This document shows positions 8,806 through 17,045 of a DNA stretch of 64,000 nt, piece after piece. Origin of the DNA: DASZBX01 sp035943635. GTDB taxonomy: Bacteria > Actinomycetota > Actinomycetes > Streptomycetales > Catenulisporaceae. The notes below the pieces were generated by a model. It was not told where the DNA came from and did not search any database. It saw nothing but the letters and a program-made list of their open reading frames with translations. How positions within the stretch are numbered: position 1 is the first letter of the stretch; every line of letters starts with the position of its first letter. The DNA lies in contig DASZBX010000047.1 in assembly GCA_035943635.1 (NCBI GenBank), positions 52,102 to 116,101 of the forward strand, written 5' to 3'. The translations under genes and the position numbers were made by a program.

Positions 8806-9918
8806 TCAGGCCGCCACGGGCACGTTCGCGGACGGCACGTGCCGGTCGGCCTGCTCGCGCACCAGGCGGACCAGGTTGCCGTAGTCGCGCGCGTCCTCCA
8901 GCGGGGCGAAGCCGCGGATCAGCAGGGTGCTCACGCCCAGGGCGACGTAGTCGAGCAGCGACTCGGCCACCTGCTCGTAGCTGCCGACCAGGGCGGTGGA
9001 GTTGCCGGCCGCGCCGGTCTCCTTGGCCACCGCGGTCCACAGTCGCTTGTCGTGCACGTCGCCCTGGGCCGCGTACTCCAGCAGGCGCTGGGAGCCGCGG
9101 GCCTCGGAGTGGTCGCGCTTGTTGCCGCCCCAGCCCCAGGCCTTCTGCGCCTGGCCGACCTTCTCCTTGGTCAGCTCCAGGATCTCGGCCGCCCGCTGCC
9201 AGGCCTCGGCCTCGGTGGCGGCCGGGATCGGGCGCAGGCTGACGCTGAACCGCGGGTCCCGGTCGTACGGCAGGGCGGCGGCGCGCACGTCCCGGATCCG
9301 CTCGGCGATCCCGGCCAGCGGCTCGCCCCAGAACGCGTACACGTCCGCGTGCTTGCCGCCGACCCGGATCGCGTCGGCCGAGGCGCCGCCGAAGTACACC
9401 GGGATCCGCCCGGCCGGCGGGCGCAGGCCGGACCACCCGCCCTTGACCGTGTAGAACTCGCCGTCGAAGTCGAACGGTTCGGCCGACTCCCACTCGCTGC
9501 GCACGATCGACAGGAACTCGTCGGTGCGCCGGTAGCGGGTCTCCTTGTCGGACACGTCGCCGTCGCGGGCCTGCTCGCGGTCGTCCCCGCCGGTGATCGT
9601 GTGCAGGGCGATCCGGCCGGGGTGGAACGCGTCCAGGGTCGCGTACTTGCGGGCGGCGTAGGTGGGGGCGACGAAGCCGGGCCGGTGGGCCAGCAGCACA
9701 CCGATCCGCTCGGTGTGGCTCAGGATCTGGTCGGCCACGGTGAAGCCGTCCGGGGAGGCGGAGGAGTGGGCGACCAGGACCCGGTCGAAGCCGGAGTCCT
9801 CGTGCGCCTGGGCGAGGGAGTAGAGGTACTCGGGCACGACCGGCGGGACGTCCGTGCCGACCGTCTCGGACTCGCTGCCGGGACGGGTGTGGGCTATGCC
9901 GATGAATTCGATGGCCAT
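8806..9918 (-). CDS. LLM-class flavin-dependent monooxygenase
   Basis: A 370-residue FMNH2-dependent luciferase-like monooxygenase of the sulfonate family. It opens MAIEFIGIAHTRPG and has HRPGFVAPTYAARKYATLD, RIALHTITGGDDREQ, TRYRRTDEFL, VYFGGASADA and GAAGNSTALVG. It is a paralogue of the enzyme at 3876. It sits between the ABC importer genes (11 bases after the last ATPase stop) and the molybdenum reductase fusion (5 bases before its ATG), so transport and oxidation are co-transcribed. A plausible job is oxygenolytic C-S cleavage of the imported compound; the compound cannot be named from sequence. Confidence 0.9.
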   Translation of the reverse strand: MAIEFIGIAHTRPGSESETVGTDVPPVVPEYLYSLAQAHEDSGFDRVLVAHSSASPDGFTVADQILSHTERIGVLLAHRPGFVAPTYAARKYATLDAFHPGRIALHTITGGDDREQARDGDVSDKETRYRRTDEFLSIVRSEWESAEPFDFDGEFYTVKGGWSGLRPPAGRIPVYFGGASADAIRVGGKHADVYAFWGEPLAGIAERIRDVRAAALPYDRDPRFSVSLRPIPAATEAEAWQRAAEILELTKEKVGQAQKAWGWGGNKRDHSEARGSQRLLEYAAQGDVHDKRLWTAVAKETGAAGNSTALVGSYEQVAESLLDYVALGVSTLLIRGFAPLEDARDYGNLVRLVREQADRHVPSANVPVAA

Positions 9919-9929
9919 GGGGGGCTTCC

Positions 9930-10937
9930 TTAGCTCTGGCTCGGGCTCGGGGAGTCGGGGGACGGACGCGGGACCAGGTGGGCCCGGCGCAGCCGCGGCG
10001 CGGCGGCCAGCAGTCTGGCGGTGTACGGGTGCCGAGGGTCTTCCAGGACCTGCCGGACCGGCCCGTCCTCCACGATCCGGCCCTGGTGCAGCACGGCCAC
10101 CCGGTCGGCGACCGTGGCCAGGGACAGCAGGTCGTGCGAGATCACGAGCGTGGTGGTCGGTTCGGCGGCGGTTTCGGCGGGGACTGAGTCGACGCCGCCG
10201 GACGCCGGGGCGGTCGCGGGGTCTGCGGGGCCGGTGGCGGCGCGGGAATCGGCTCCGTCCGCGGGGGCGGCGGGGCTTGCGGCGCCCGCGCGCAGTCCGG
10301 CCAGCAGGCGCAGCACGTGCTCGCGGTTGGCGGCGTCCAGCGCGCTGACCGGCTCGTCGCAGATCAGCAGGGCGGGCCGGGTGACCAGGGCGCGGGCGAG
10401 CAGGACGCGCTGGCGCTGGCCGCCGGAGATCCGGCCGGGCACGCGGTCGGCGAAGGTCTCGTCCAGGCCGACCCGGCGCAGCGCCTCGTGCACCCGGCGG
10501 GTGCGTTCGGCCTGGTCGCCGGTGCCCGCGACGGCCAGCGGTTCGGCGATGATCGCGGCCACGGTCAGTTCCGGGTCCAGGGCGCGCAGCGGGTCCTGGA
10601 AGGCGAACTGGATCCGGCCGGAGCGGCGCAGCGCGCGCAGCGGCTTGCCGCCGAACGGCCGGTCGCGCAGGGCGGTCAGGTCGGTGCCGTCGAACTCGAT
10701 CCGGCCGGCGTGCACCGGGACCAGGCCGACCACGGCGCGGGCCAGGGTGGTCTTGCCGGAGCCGGTCTCGCCGATGATGCCGATCAGTTCGCCCGGGTGG
10801 GCGGTCAGGCTGGCGTCGGTCAGCACGCGCGCACCGTGCCGGCCGTGGTAGCCGACCGTCAGGTTGCTGATGCTCAGCAGCGGCGAGCCGGGACGGGTCG
10901 CCGTCGCGGCCGGGGCCTCTTGCAGGTGCACGGCCAT
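9930..10937 (-). CDS. ABC importer ATPase, DppF/OppF type
   Basis: A 335-residue ATPase of the peptide/nickel/opine importer family. Walker A is GETGSGKTT, followed by a Q-loop in FAFQDP, signature ISGGQRQRV, Walker B LLICDEPVSALD and H-loop VISHDL. The C-terminal tail has the HPYTARLLAA motif typical of OppD/F proteins. Between Walker B and the H-loop lies an unusual insertion of about 45 residues made almost wholly of Ala, Pro, Gly, Ser, Thr and Asp (bases about 10140-10280). The ATG overlaps the stop of the companion ATPase; a GTG one codon upstream is possible. It would power import with the ATPase encoded just upstream. Confidence 0.9.
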   Translation of the reverse strand: MAVHLQEAPAATATRPGSPLLSISNLTVGYHGRHGARVLTDASLTAHPGELIGIIGETGSGKTTLARAVVGLVPVHAGRIEFDGTDLTALRDRPFGGKPLRALRRSGRIQFAFQDPLRALDPELTVAAIIAEPLAVAGTGDQAERTRRVHEALRRVGLDETFADRVPGRISGGQRQRVLLARALVTRPALLICDEPVSALDAANREHVLRLLAGLRAGAASPAAPADGADSRAATGPADPATAPASGGVDSVPAETAAEPTTTLVISHDLLSLATVADRVAVLHQGRIVEDGPVRQVLEDPRHPYTARLLAAAPRLRRAHLVPRPSPDSPSPSQS

Positions 10938-11851
10938 CACAGGCTCGCCGCCAACAGGGCCCGGGTGTGCGGGTGCTCGGGCCGGGAGATGATCTGCTCG
11001 GTCGGTCCCTGCTCGACGAGTTCGCCTTTGTAGCACACCAGAACCCGGTCGCAGACCTCGGCGACGACCGCGAGGTCGTGGGTGACCAGGAGCAGGGCCA
11101 GGCCGCGTTCCTCGGACAGCCGGCGCAGCAGGTCCAGCACCTCGGCCTGGACGAGTGCGTCCAGGGAGCTGGTGGCCTCGTCGGCGATCAGCAGGTCCGG
11201 GTCGCCGCTGATCGCGATCGCGATCAGGACGCGCTGGGCCATGCCGCCGGACAGTTCGTGCGGGTACTGGTGGTAGACGTGTTCCGGGCGGCGCAGGCCG
11301 ACGGACGCGAACAGTTCCAGCGCCCGGGTCTTGGCCTCGCCGTGGCTCACGCCCAGGTTGATCCGCAGCGCCTCGTTCAGCTGGCGGCCGACCGTGAGGG
11401 ACGGGTTCAGGTAGGAGGCCGGGTCCTGGAACACCGCGCCGATCTTGGTGCCGCGCACCGCGTTCCAGCTGCGGCGGTCGAGCGCGGCCAGGTCGGTGGA
11501 GTCGGTCCGCGCGGTCGCGGCGTCGGCGCGGGTGGACAGTTCGATCCGCCCGGCCGTGGTGGCGCACCCGTGGGCGAGCAGGCCGAGCACGGCCCGGCAG
11601 GTCAGGGTCTTGCCGCTGCCGGATTCGCCGACCAGGCCGACGGTTTCGCCGCGGTGCACGGTGAAGCTCACGCCGTGCACGGCCTCGGTCCGCCCGCCCC
11701 CGACGGTGACCTTCAGGTCCTCGACGATGAGCACCGGCTCGCCGGCGGCGTTCCCGGTGCGGGCCGCGGGGAGCGGCTCGGCCTCGGGGAGCGCGGCCGG
11801 GTGCTCGGCTTCGGTGGCGGTACCGGACTCAGCCAACTGGGACGGGGACAT
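10937..11851 (-). CDS. ABC importer ATPase, DppD/OppD type
   Basis: A 304-residue ATPase partner of the preceding entry. Walker A GESGSGKTL, Q-loop FQDPASYLNP, signature LSGGMAQRV, Walker B LLIADEATSSLD, H-loop VTHDL, and the C-terminal EHPHTRALL motif. About 40 extra residues rich in Ala and Glu precede the ATPase core. The ATG at 11851 has AAGGAG seven bases upstream and lies 23 bases inside the end of the permease gene. All motifs for ATP hydrolysis are intact. Confidence 0.92.
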   Translation of the reverse strand: MSPSQLAESGTATEAEHPAALPEAEPLPAARTGNAAGEPVLIVEDLKVTVGGGRTEAVHGVSFTVHRGETVGLVGESGSGKTLTCRAVLGLLAHGCATTAGRIELSTRADAATARTDSTDLAALDRRSWNAVRGTKIGAVFQDPASYLNPSLTVGRQLNEALRINLGVSHGEAKTRALELFASVGLRRPEHVYHQYPHELSGGMAQRVLIAIAISGDPDLLIADEATSSLDALVQAEVLDLLRRLSEERGLALLLVTHDLAVVAEVCDRVLVCYKGELVEQGPTEQIISRPEHPHTRALLAASL

Positions 11852-12785
11852 GTGCCTGCTCCTTTGCCGTGGACGGATCGGTTTCGGCGGAATCGGGGGA
11901 GCCGGCGGACTCGGTCGCCTCGACGGCGCGGCGGAAGCGGCCGGAGCGTCCGGCCAGTTCGGGCAGCACCTCGGCCGCGCCGCTGTCGCGGATCGCGTCG
12001 GCCAGGGAGTTGAGCGCACCGGCCGAGATCATGATCAGCAGGCCCGGGAACAACGGCGCCCAGGGCTGCTGGGTCAGGTACTCCAGGTCCGTGCTCAGCA
12101 GCTCGCCCCAGGTCGGCAGCGGCGGCTGCACGCCCAGGCCGAGGAAGGCCAGCGAGGAGACCAGCAGCAGGGCGCTGGCCAGGGCCTGGGCGGCGGTCAC
12201 CGCGATGGTCGGCAGGACCTTGCTCCAGATGTGCTTGCGCAGGATCCACCAGGAGGAGGCGCCGAACAGCTCGGCCGCCTCGACGTACTGGGCCCGGACC
12301 AGGCTCAGCCCGGCGGCCCGGGAGATCCGGTAGAACCGGGGCGCCAGGATCACGCCGATGGCGACCATCGCCGGGATCAGGGTGTTGCCGAGGATGCCGG
12401 TGACCGCGACGGCGAACACCACGTAGGGCAGCGTCATCAGCGCGTCCGAGGCGCGCAGGGTGACCCACTCGAACACCCGGCCCAGGCGCAGCGAGGCCAG
12501 TCCGGGCAGCACGCCGAGGACCAGGCCGATGCCGACCGCGACCAGGGCGCCCAGGACGGACCGGCCGGTCCCCGCGATCAGCCGGCTCAGCACGTCCCGG
12601 CCCAGGTAGTCGGTACCCAGCCAGTGCCGGCCGCCGGGGCCCTGCAACGCCGCGGTGACGTTCTGGGCCAGCGGGTCCTGCGGCGCGATGTGGGAGCCGA
12701 ACACGGCCAGGACCGCGATCACGCCCAGGATGGTCAGGCTGATCTTGGTCGAGCGCAGCCGCCAGGCTCGTCGCAGCGTCTTCAC
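11829..12785 (-). CDS. ABC importer permease, DppC type
   Basis: A 318-residue permease of the peptide/nickel/opine ABC importer family. It has the DppC N-terminal segment (HWLGTDYLGRDVLSR), several hydrophobic helices and the EAA loop (YVEAAELFGASSWWILRKHI) that docks on the ATPases. The C-terminal 50 residues after the last helix are polar and longer than usual. The GTG start overlaps the stop of the companion permease gene (GTGA), so a heterodimeric channel is translated in step. Confidence 0.9.
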   Translation of the reverse strand: MKTLRRAWRLRSTKISLTILGVIAVLAVFGSHIAPQDPLAQNVTAALQGPGGRHWLGTDYLGRDVLSRLIAGTGRSVLGALVAVGIGLVLGVLPGLASLRLGRVFEWVTLRASDALMTLPYVVFAVAVTGILGNTLIPAMVAIGVILAPRFYRISRAAGLSLVRAQYVEAAELFGASSWWILRKHIWSKVLPTIAVTAAQALASALLLVSSLAFLGLGVQPPLPTWGELLSTDLEYLTQQPWAPLFPGLLIMISAGALNSLADAIRDSGAAEVLPELAGRSGRFRRAVEATESAGSPDSAETDPSTAKEQAHVPVPVG

Positions 12786-13858
12786 AGCGATACTCCGCTT
12801 CTGGTCCGCCGGGCCTGCGGGTTCAGCCGCACCAGGGCCAGGTTGACCGCGATGTTGCTGATCAGGACCACGCCGATGGTGACCAGCAGGGTGCCCTGGA
12901 TCACCGGGATGTCGTGCGAGCTGCCGGACTGCAGGGCCAGCTGCGCGACCCCGGGCAGGTTGAAGATCTTCTCCGCGACCACGGCGCCGCCGATCAGGTT
13001 CGGGATCTCCAGGCCGATCACGGTCAGGGTCGGGCCGGCCGCGTTGCGCAGCACGTGCCGCAGCAGCACCCGGCGGGCGGACAGGCCGCGGGCGGCCGCG
13101 CCGGTCACGTAGTTCTCCCGCAGCGCCCCGGCCAGCGAGGTGCGCAGCTGCCGGGCGATCGCGGCCCCGCCCTCCACGCTCAGGGCGAGCGCGGGCAGCA
13201 GCGCGAACCGCAGCCACTGGCCCGGGTCCTGGGTGAAGCTCACGTACCCGCCGGACGGCAGGACCTTGAGGAACACCGCGAACACCACGATCAGCGCGAT
13301 GCCGACGATGAACGGCGGCACGGTGGCCAGGCCCGCGCAGGCCAGGGTGACCGCGTGGTCGAACTTGCTGCCCGGGCGCAGCGCCGCGCCGATGCCCAGG
13401 GCCGAGCCGACCAGGACCGCGATCGCCATGGCCAGGACGGCCAGCGACAGGTCCACCGGCAGCGCCTGGGAGACGCTGGTGGACACCGGGATCGAGGTGA
13501 AGTACGACAGCCCGAGGTTGCCGGTCAGCGCGTGCCCGAGCCAGTCGAAGTACTGCACGAAGAACGGCTTGTCCAGGCCGTACACGTGGTTCAGCCGGAC
13601 GATGTCGGCCGGGGTCGCGGTGTCGCCGAGCACCTCGGCGGCCGGGTTGGCGTGCCCGATCGCGCCGAGCCAGTAGGTGGCGAACGAGGCGAGCAGGAAG
13701 ACCGTGACCGGGACGGACACGATCCGCACGACGCTGCGGCCGGTGCGTGCCGGCCGGTGCCAGCCGCGGGCGGCCGGCTCGCCGGCCGGCGGCGCGGTCA
13801 GGGCTTCGACGTCTGCCTCGGCCGTGACGGCGGCCAGATCGGTGGAGACGGCGGTCAC
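12782..13858 (-). CDS. ABC importer permease, DppB type
   Basis: A 358-residue permease, companion to DppC. An N-terminal cytosolic extension of about 40 residues is followed by a first helix (residues about 45-65), the DppB periplasmic region (LNHVYGLDKPFFVQYFDWL), a helix cluster and an EAA loop (GLSARRVLLRHVLRNA). The GTG at 13858 overlaps the stop of the binding-protein gene. With the other four importer genes it forms a complete Dpp/Opp-type uptake system, a type unlike the SsuABC importer usually linked to SsuD. Confidence 0.9.
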   Translation of the reverse strand: MTAVSTDLAAVTAEADVEALTAPPAGEPAARGWHRPARTGRSVVRIVSVPVTVFLLASFATYWLGAIGHANPAAEVLGDTATPADIVRLNHVYGLDKPFFVQYFDWLGHALTGNLGLSYFTSIPVSTSVSQALPVDLSLAVLAMAIAVLVGSALGIGAALRPGSKFDHAVTLACAGLATVPPFIVGIALIVVFAVFLKVLPSGGYVSFTQDPGQWLRFALLPALALSVEGGAAIARQLRTSLAGALRENYVTGAAARGLSARRVLLRHVLRNAAGPTLTVIGLEIPNLIGGAVVAEKIFNLPGVAQLALQSGSSHDIPVIQGTLLVTIGVVLISNIAVNLALVRLNPQARRTRSGVSL

Positions 13859-15456
13859 CCGACCGTCACCCCTTCGAAGCGCTGGACGACGGTGTACTCC
13901 GGGATGGCCGAGACGCTGGAGGAGCGGGCCAGGATGCGCGGGGTGGTGTAGAGGAAGACGTTGGGCATCTCCTTGACCGCGATCTCGGTGGCGGCCTGCA
14001 GCACGGTCGGGTAGTCCGGGCTGTCCAGCGGCGTGGTGTTGATCTTGCCGACGGCGTCGAGCAGGTCCTGCGGGACGTTGCGGCCCGGGTTGAGCAGGCC
14101 GGCCGTGCCGAACAGGACCTGGAAGGCCTGGGCGGTGGAGTCGCGGCCGGCGAACGCGTCCACGGACAGGGCTCGGGAGTGCTGCACGTACACGATCTCG
14201 GTGAACTGCGCCTCGGGGATGACCTCGATGGTGACGGTGAAGCCGACCGCCTGCAGCTGCGCCTGGAGCTGCTCGGGCACGCCGGCCGCGGTGGCGGTGG
14301 TGATGGTCAGCTTCGGGTTCGCGCCGTACTTGGACTGGGCCAGCAGCGACTTGGCCTTGGCCGGGTTGGTCGCGTAGATGTCGCCGATGGACGGGTTGTA
14401 GCCGACGTAGCCCTCCGGGAAGGGCTGGTAGGCGACCTCGCCGTAGCCGAACTCGGCGGTCTGCAGCAGGGCCTTGCGGTCGACCGCGAACTTCAGCGCC
14501 TGCACCACGTTCGGGTCGTCGAAGGGGGCGATCGTGTTGTTGATGTCGAGGACTGCGACCACCAGGGACGGGATCACCTGGACGGTCAGGCCCGCGCTCT
14601 TGGCCGCGGTGACCACGTTGCCCGGGATCTGGGCCACGTTGTACTGCCCGGACTCCAGGCCGGCGACCACGGTCGAGCCGTCCGGCAGGGGCAGCAGGGT
14701 GAAGTTCTGCACCTTGATCTGGGCGGCGTTCCAGAAGCCCGGGTTGCGTACCAGGGTGGCCTTCTCGTTCTGGACGTACGAGGTCAGGCTGAACGGTCCG
14801 GCGCCGACCGGCTTGAGCGCCAGGCCCGCGGCGTCCGAGGTGAACGCGGTCGGGCTCACGATCATCCCGGTCTTGCCCGCGAACAGGTTCGGTATCTGGT
14901 AGTTCGGCCCGGTCAGGTCGATCACGACGGTCACCGGGTCGGTCGCGGTGACCGCCTTGACCGTGGTCAGCTGCGAGGCGACCAGGGACTTCTTGTCGTC
15001 CCGGCCGCGCAGCAGGCTCTTGGCCACCGCGTCGGCGTCCAGCGCGGTGCCGTCGCCGAACTTCAGGTTCGGCCGCAGGGTGAAGGTGATCTGGGTGCCG
15101 TCCGCGTTGTACTTCCAGCCGGTGGCCAGGGCCGGGATCGCGTCGCCCTTCTCGTTCTCCTGGGTCAGCCCGGCGTAGACCAGGGACAACGCGTGCACGT
15201 CCCAGCCGGCCGAGGACAGGATCGGATCCCAGGAGGTGGGCAGCGACCAGGCCCAGGTGAGGGTGCCGCTCGGGCCGCCGCTGCCGCCCGCGCCGCCGGA
15301 CGCCTTGGTGCTCGCGCCGCAGGCGGCCAGCACCAGGGCGCTGCCCGCGCCGAGGCCGAGGCCGAGGAAGCCGCGGCGGCCCAGGGCGATCCGGTCGGCC
15401 GGTGTGTTCGCTGGGGCGGCGGGGGATGTGGACAGGGGGCCGGTACGTGGTGACAT
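13855..15456 (-). CDS. ABC importer substrate-binding lipoprotein (SBP family 5)
   Basis: A 533-residue extracellular solute-binding protein, family 5 (peptide/nickel/opine type). The signal has a twin-arginine-like GRRGFLGLG segment and a lipobox LAAC near residue 51, so it is probably Tat-exported and lipid-anchored. Family-5 features follow: TLTWAWSLPTSWDP, the ITFTLRPNLKFGDGTALDADAV segment and VGAGPFSLTSY. It is the first full gene of the sulfur operon, 311 bases after the leader peptide stop. The ATG at 15456 has AAAGGCGG upstream. Substrate is presumably an organosulfur compound; that rests on neighbours only. Confidence 0.9.
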   Translation of the reverse strand: MSPRTGPLSTSPAAPANTPADRIALGRRGFLGLGLGAGSALVLAACGASTKASGGAGGSGGPSGTLTWAWSLPTSWDPILSSAGWDVHALSLVYAGLTQENEKGDAIPALATGWKYNADGTQITFTLRPNLKFGDGTALDADAVAKSLLRGRDDKKSLVASQLTTVKAVTATDPVTVVIDLTGPNYQIPNLFAGKTGMIVSPTAFTSDAAGLALKPVGAGPFSLTSYVQNEKATLVRNPGFWNAAQIKVQNFTLLPLPDGSTVVAGLESGQYNVAQIPGNVVTAAKSAGLTVQVIPSLVVAVLDINNTIAPFDDPNVVQALKFAVDRKALLQTAEFGYGEVAYQPFPEGYVGYNPSIGDIYATNPAKAKSLLAQSKYGANPKLTITTATAAGVPEQLQAQLQAVGFTVTIEVIPEAQFTEIVYVQHSRALSVDAFAGRDSTAQAFQVLFGTAGLLNPGRNVPQDLLDAVGKINTTPLDSPDYPTVLQAATEIAVKEMPNVFLYTTPRILARSSSVSAIPEYTVVQRFEGVTVG

Positions 15457-15767
15457 GGTCGGGTGTCCGCCTTTCGGGCGAGTGCGGGCACGCTGAAGAG
15501 GATCGGCGGCGGCGGGCACGACGGTGCGCGGCCGCGGCGGCCGGATCAATCAGGGCACGGATCCAGGGGGGAAGGGGTGGGGCGAGACTTGGGGGTGTTC
15601 ACGTCGCGACGGGGCATGCGGATCGCGCCGGCACGCGGTGATCCGGGAAATCCGTCAGCGGGAGGGTGAGGCGGGGTGGCCGGTCGGTCCGGCGGTGGCA
15701 CGCGGTGCGCGAGGTCCGGAACGGGTGTCGGTGCGCCGGCGGGCGCGGGCGTTCCGGGGCGGCGGAG
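15457..15767 (-). other. Untranslated leader between the cysteine leader peptide and the binding-protein gene
   Basis: 311 bases of transcribed but non-coding DNA separate the leader peptide stop from the first importer gene. It is very GC-rich and can fold in many ways, but I see no clear terminator with a U-tract and no known riboswitch core. In leader-peptide attenuation this is where the control structure would lie, for example one that hides the Shine-Dalgarno of the binding-protein gene. Confidence 0.4.
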
Positions 15768-15857
15768 CTACAGGCCCAGGGCGGGACAACACAGGGCGCT
15801 GGAGGTGCGCCTGAAGTCGACGTAGCGGCAGACTACGCCCGGGTGTGTCCGAGTCAT
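15768..15857 (-). CDS. Leaderless cysteine leader peptide of the sulfur operon
   Basis: A 29-codon frame too short for normal gene callers. The peptide contains VVCRYVDFRRTSSALCC: Cys at codon 10 and a Cys-Cys pair at codons 23-24 (bases 15786-15791). Both paired codons are TGT, the rarer Cys codon in such GC-rich DNA. The pattern hydrophobic-Val-Asp-x-Arg-Arg-x-Ser-Ser-Ala-Leu-Cys matches the short putative leader peptides found in front of sulfur genes in streptomycetes, and polycysteine leaderless short ORFs act as cysteine-responsive attenuators in mycobacteria. The -10 element ends 6 bases before the ATG, so translation should begin on the first base of the mRNA. Low cysteine would stall ribosomes at the Cys codons and open expression of the operon; that mechanism is inferred. 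Confidence 0.8.
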   Translation of the reverse strand: MTRTHPGVVCRYVDFRRTSSALCCPALGL

Positions 15858-15863
15858 GCGGCC

Positions 15864-15892
15864 ATCATGGCGTGGAATGGCTGGTCTGTCAA
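15864..15892 (-). promoter_or_regulatory. Promoter of the sulfur operon
   Basis: On the minus strand TTGACA (15892-15887) and CATGAT (15869-15864) are separated by exactly 17 bases. The predicted first base falls on or next to the ATG of the leader peptide. The -35 half lies inside a perfect TGTCAATTGACA palindrome. Confidence 0.7.
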
Positions 15893-15911
15893 TTGACACA
15901 CGAAGGTGTCT
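15887..15911. promoter_or_regulatory. Candidate repressor operator over the -35 element
   Basis: TGTCAATTGACA is a perfect 12-bp palindrome at 15887-15898, and TGACAC, six bases and GTGTCT form a second overlapping inverted repeat up to 15911. Binding here would block RNA polymerase. A related TGTCA/TGACA repeat covers the -35 of the FMN reductase gene next to the Rrf2 gene, so Rrf2 is the obvious candidate. No binding data are implied. Confidence 0.5.
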
Positions 15912-16202
15912 TATATCGCGGTGGCCGGGAATTTATGTCTGTGGCCGAACTTTTCGGAGGCGCAGCGGCCCTGGTGAGGGCACTTGTGGCGGTATCTGCG
16001 GGCAATGATATGAATCGGGCGGCCGTGCGGCGACGCGGGTGCGGACGGGCGGCATCGCCGTGGCCGAATGTCCGCACATTGTGGCACGGGCGCGGGCCGG
16101 CCCGAGCGGACGGGCGGAGGCGGGAAAAGCGTCGGCCGGACCGCGGGAGGCGGTCCGGCCGAGTGTGCGGGCGATAGGAGCAGCTCGAGCGGAATCGGTG
16201 GA

Positions 16203-17045
16203 TCAGCCCTCGGCCGGTGCGGCGGCGACGTGTGCGGCGGCGGCCAGGTATTCCTCCAGCGGGCGCCAGCCGGGGACCACGGCGCGGCCGCCGGGGCCCT
16301 GGAAGACCAGCGTGGGCAGGGCGTAGCGGAACCCGTCGGACGGGTCCTCGCCCAGCGGCTTGGCCCGGCCCGGGTGCCGGCCCGGCTCGCGCAGTTCCAG
16401 CACCTCCCGGCACGGGTCGCGGGTCTCGGCCCAGTCCCGGCGCACGGCGGCCAGCACCTCGGGACCGGCCGCGGCCTCGGCCAGCGCGGGCAGGTCCAGG
16501 CCGGGCAGGCCGCCGAGCGCGGCCAGCACCCGCTCCGGGGTGTCGGCCGGACGGCCGTCGACGAACGTGGTCTCGCGCAGCCGGGCGAGCACGGCCTCGG
16601 CCACCTGCGGCCCCTGCGCCTGCGCGGCCTTGCACGCCAGCGACGCCGGCCAGCTGCTCGCCGAAACCCACGCCAGCGTCTCGGGATACGGCGCGTGCGT
16701 GTGGGTGGCGATCTCGGCCAGTTCCTCGTGGTACCAGGCGGCCTCGGCGGCCGCCGCGGCCTCGTCCGGGGGCAGGTCGTCGGTCTCGTCGAACAGGATG
16801 CCGAACACCCGGCGCCAGGCTGCCGCGGGGCCGAGCAGCTCGCGCAGCCGGGCGAACTTCGGCTCCGAACCCCAGGCCCACGGGCAGGCCGGATCGGTGT
16901 ACTCGACCACGCTGAAACCCGGCCCGGCGATCGGCGCGGACGCCGGCCCGGATCCGGCCGGCTGCGCGGATCCGGCCGGTCGCGCAGACCCGGCCGACTG
17001 CGCGGATCCGGCCGGCCCGGACGGCTCCGGGCTGGCGCCGGTCAC
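16203..17045 (-). CDS. DsbA-family thioredoxin-fold protein
   Basis: A 280-residue DsbA/FrnE-like protein. After about 30 low-complexity residues made of Ala, Gly, Ser and Pro repeats, the thioredoxin fold begins with VVEYTDPACPWAWGSEP; the active site is C-P-W-A, keeping only the first Cys of a CxxC pair, so it is not a classic disulfide oxidase. A cis-Pro loop LPTLVF lies near residue 250. No signal peptide, so probably cytoplasmic. The GTG at 17045 (GGGGAA eight bases upstream) overlaps the cupin stop; an ATG at 17054 is also in frame. It is co-transcribed with the cupin and close to the Rrf2 gene, so a role in sulfur or redox metabolism is plausible. Confidence 0.82.
   Translation of the reverse strand: MTGASPEPSGPAGSAQSAGSARPAGSAQPAGSGPASAPIAGPGFSVVEYTDPACPWAWGSEPKFARLRELLGPAAAWRRVFGILFDETDDLPPDEAAAAAEAAWYHEELAEIATHTHAPYPETLAWVSASSWPASLACKAAQAQGPQVAEAVLARLRETTFVDGRPADTPERVLAALGGLPGLDLPALAEAAAGPEVLAAVRRDWAETRDPCREVLELREPGRHPGRAKPLGEDPSDGFRYALPTLVFQGPGGRAVVPGWRPLEEYLAAAAHVAAAPAEG

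Noticed and set aside
5051..8884. A 1277-codon plus-strand open frame opposite the molybdoenzyme fusion
   Set aside because: Its translation is a Gly/Arg/Val/Asp-rich shadow produced by high-GC third positions of the real minus-strand genes; no domain or start signal.
15457..15767. A riboswitch in the sulfur operon leader
   Set aside because: No SAM- or other known riboswitch core was recognised by eye; the cysteine leader peptide already offers a control mechanism.
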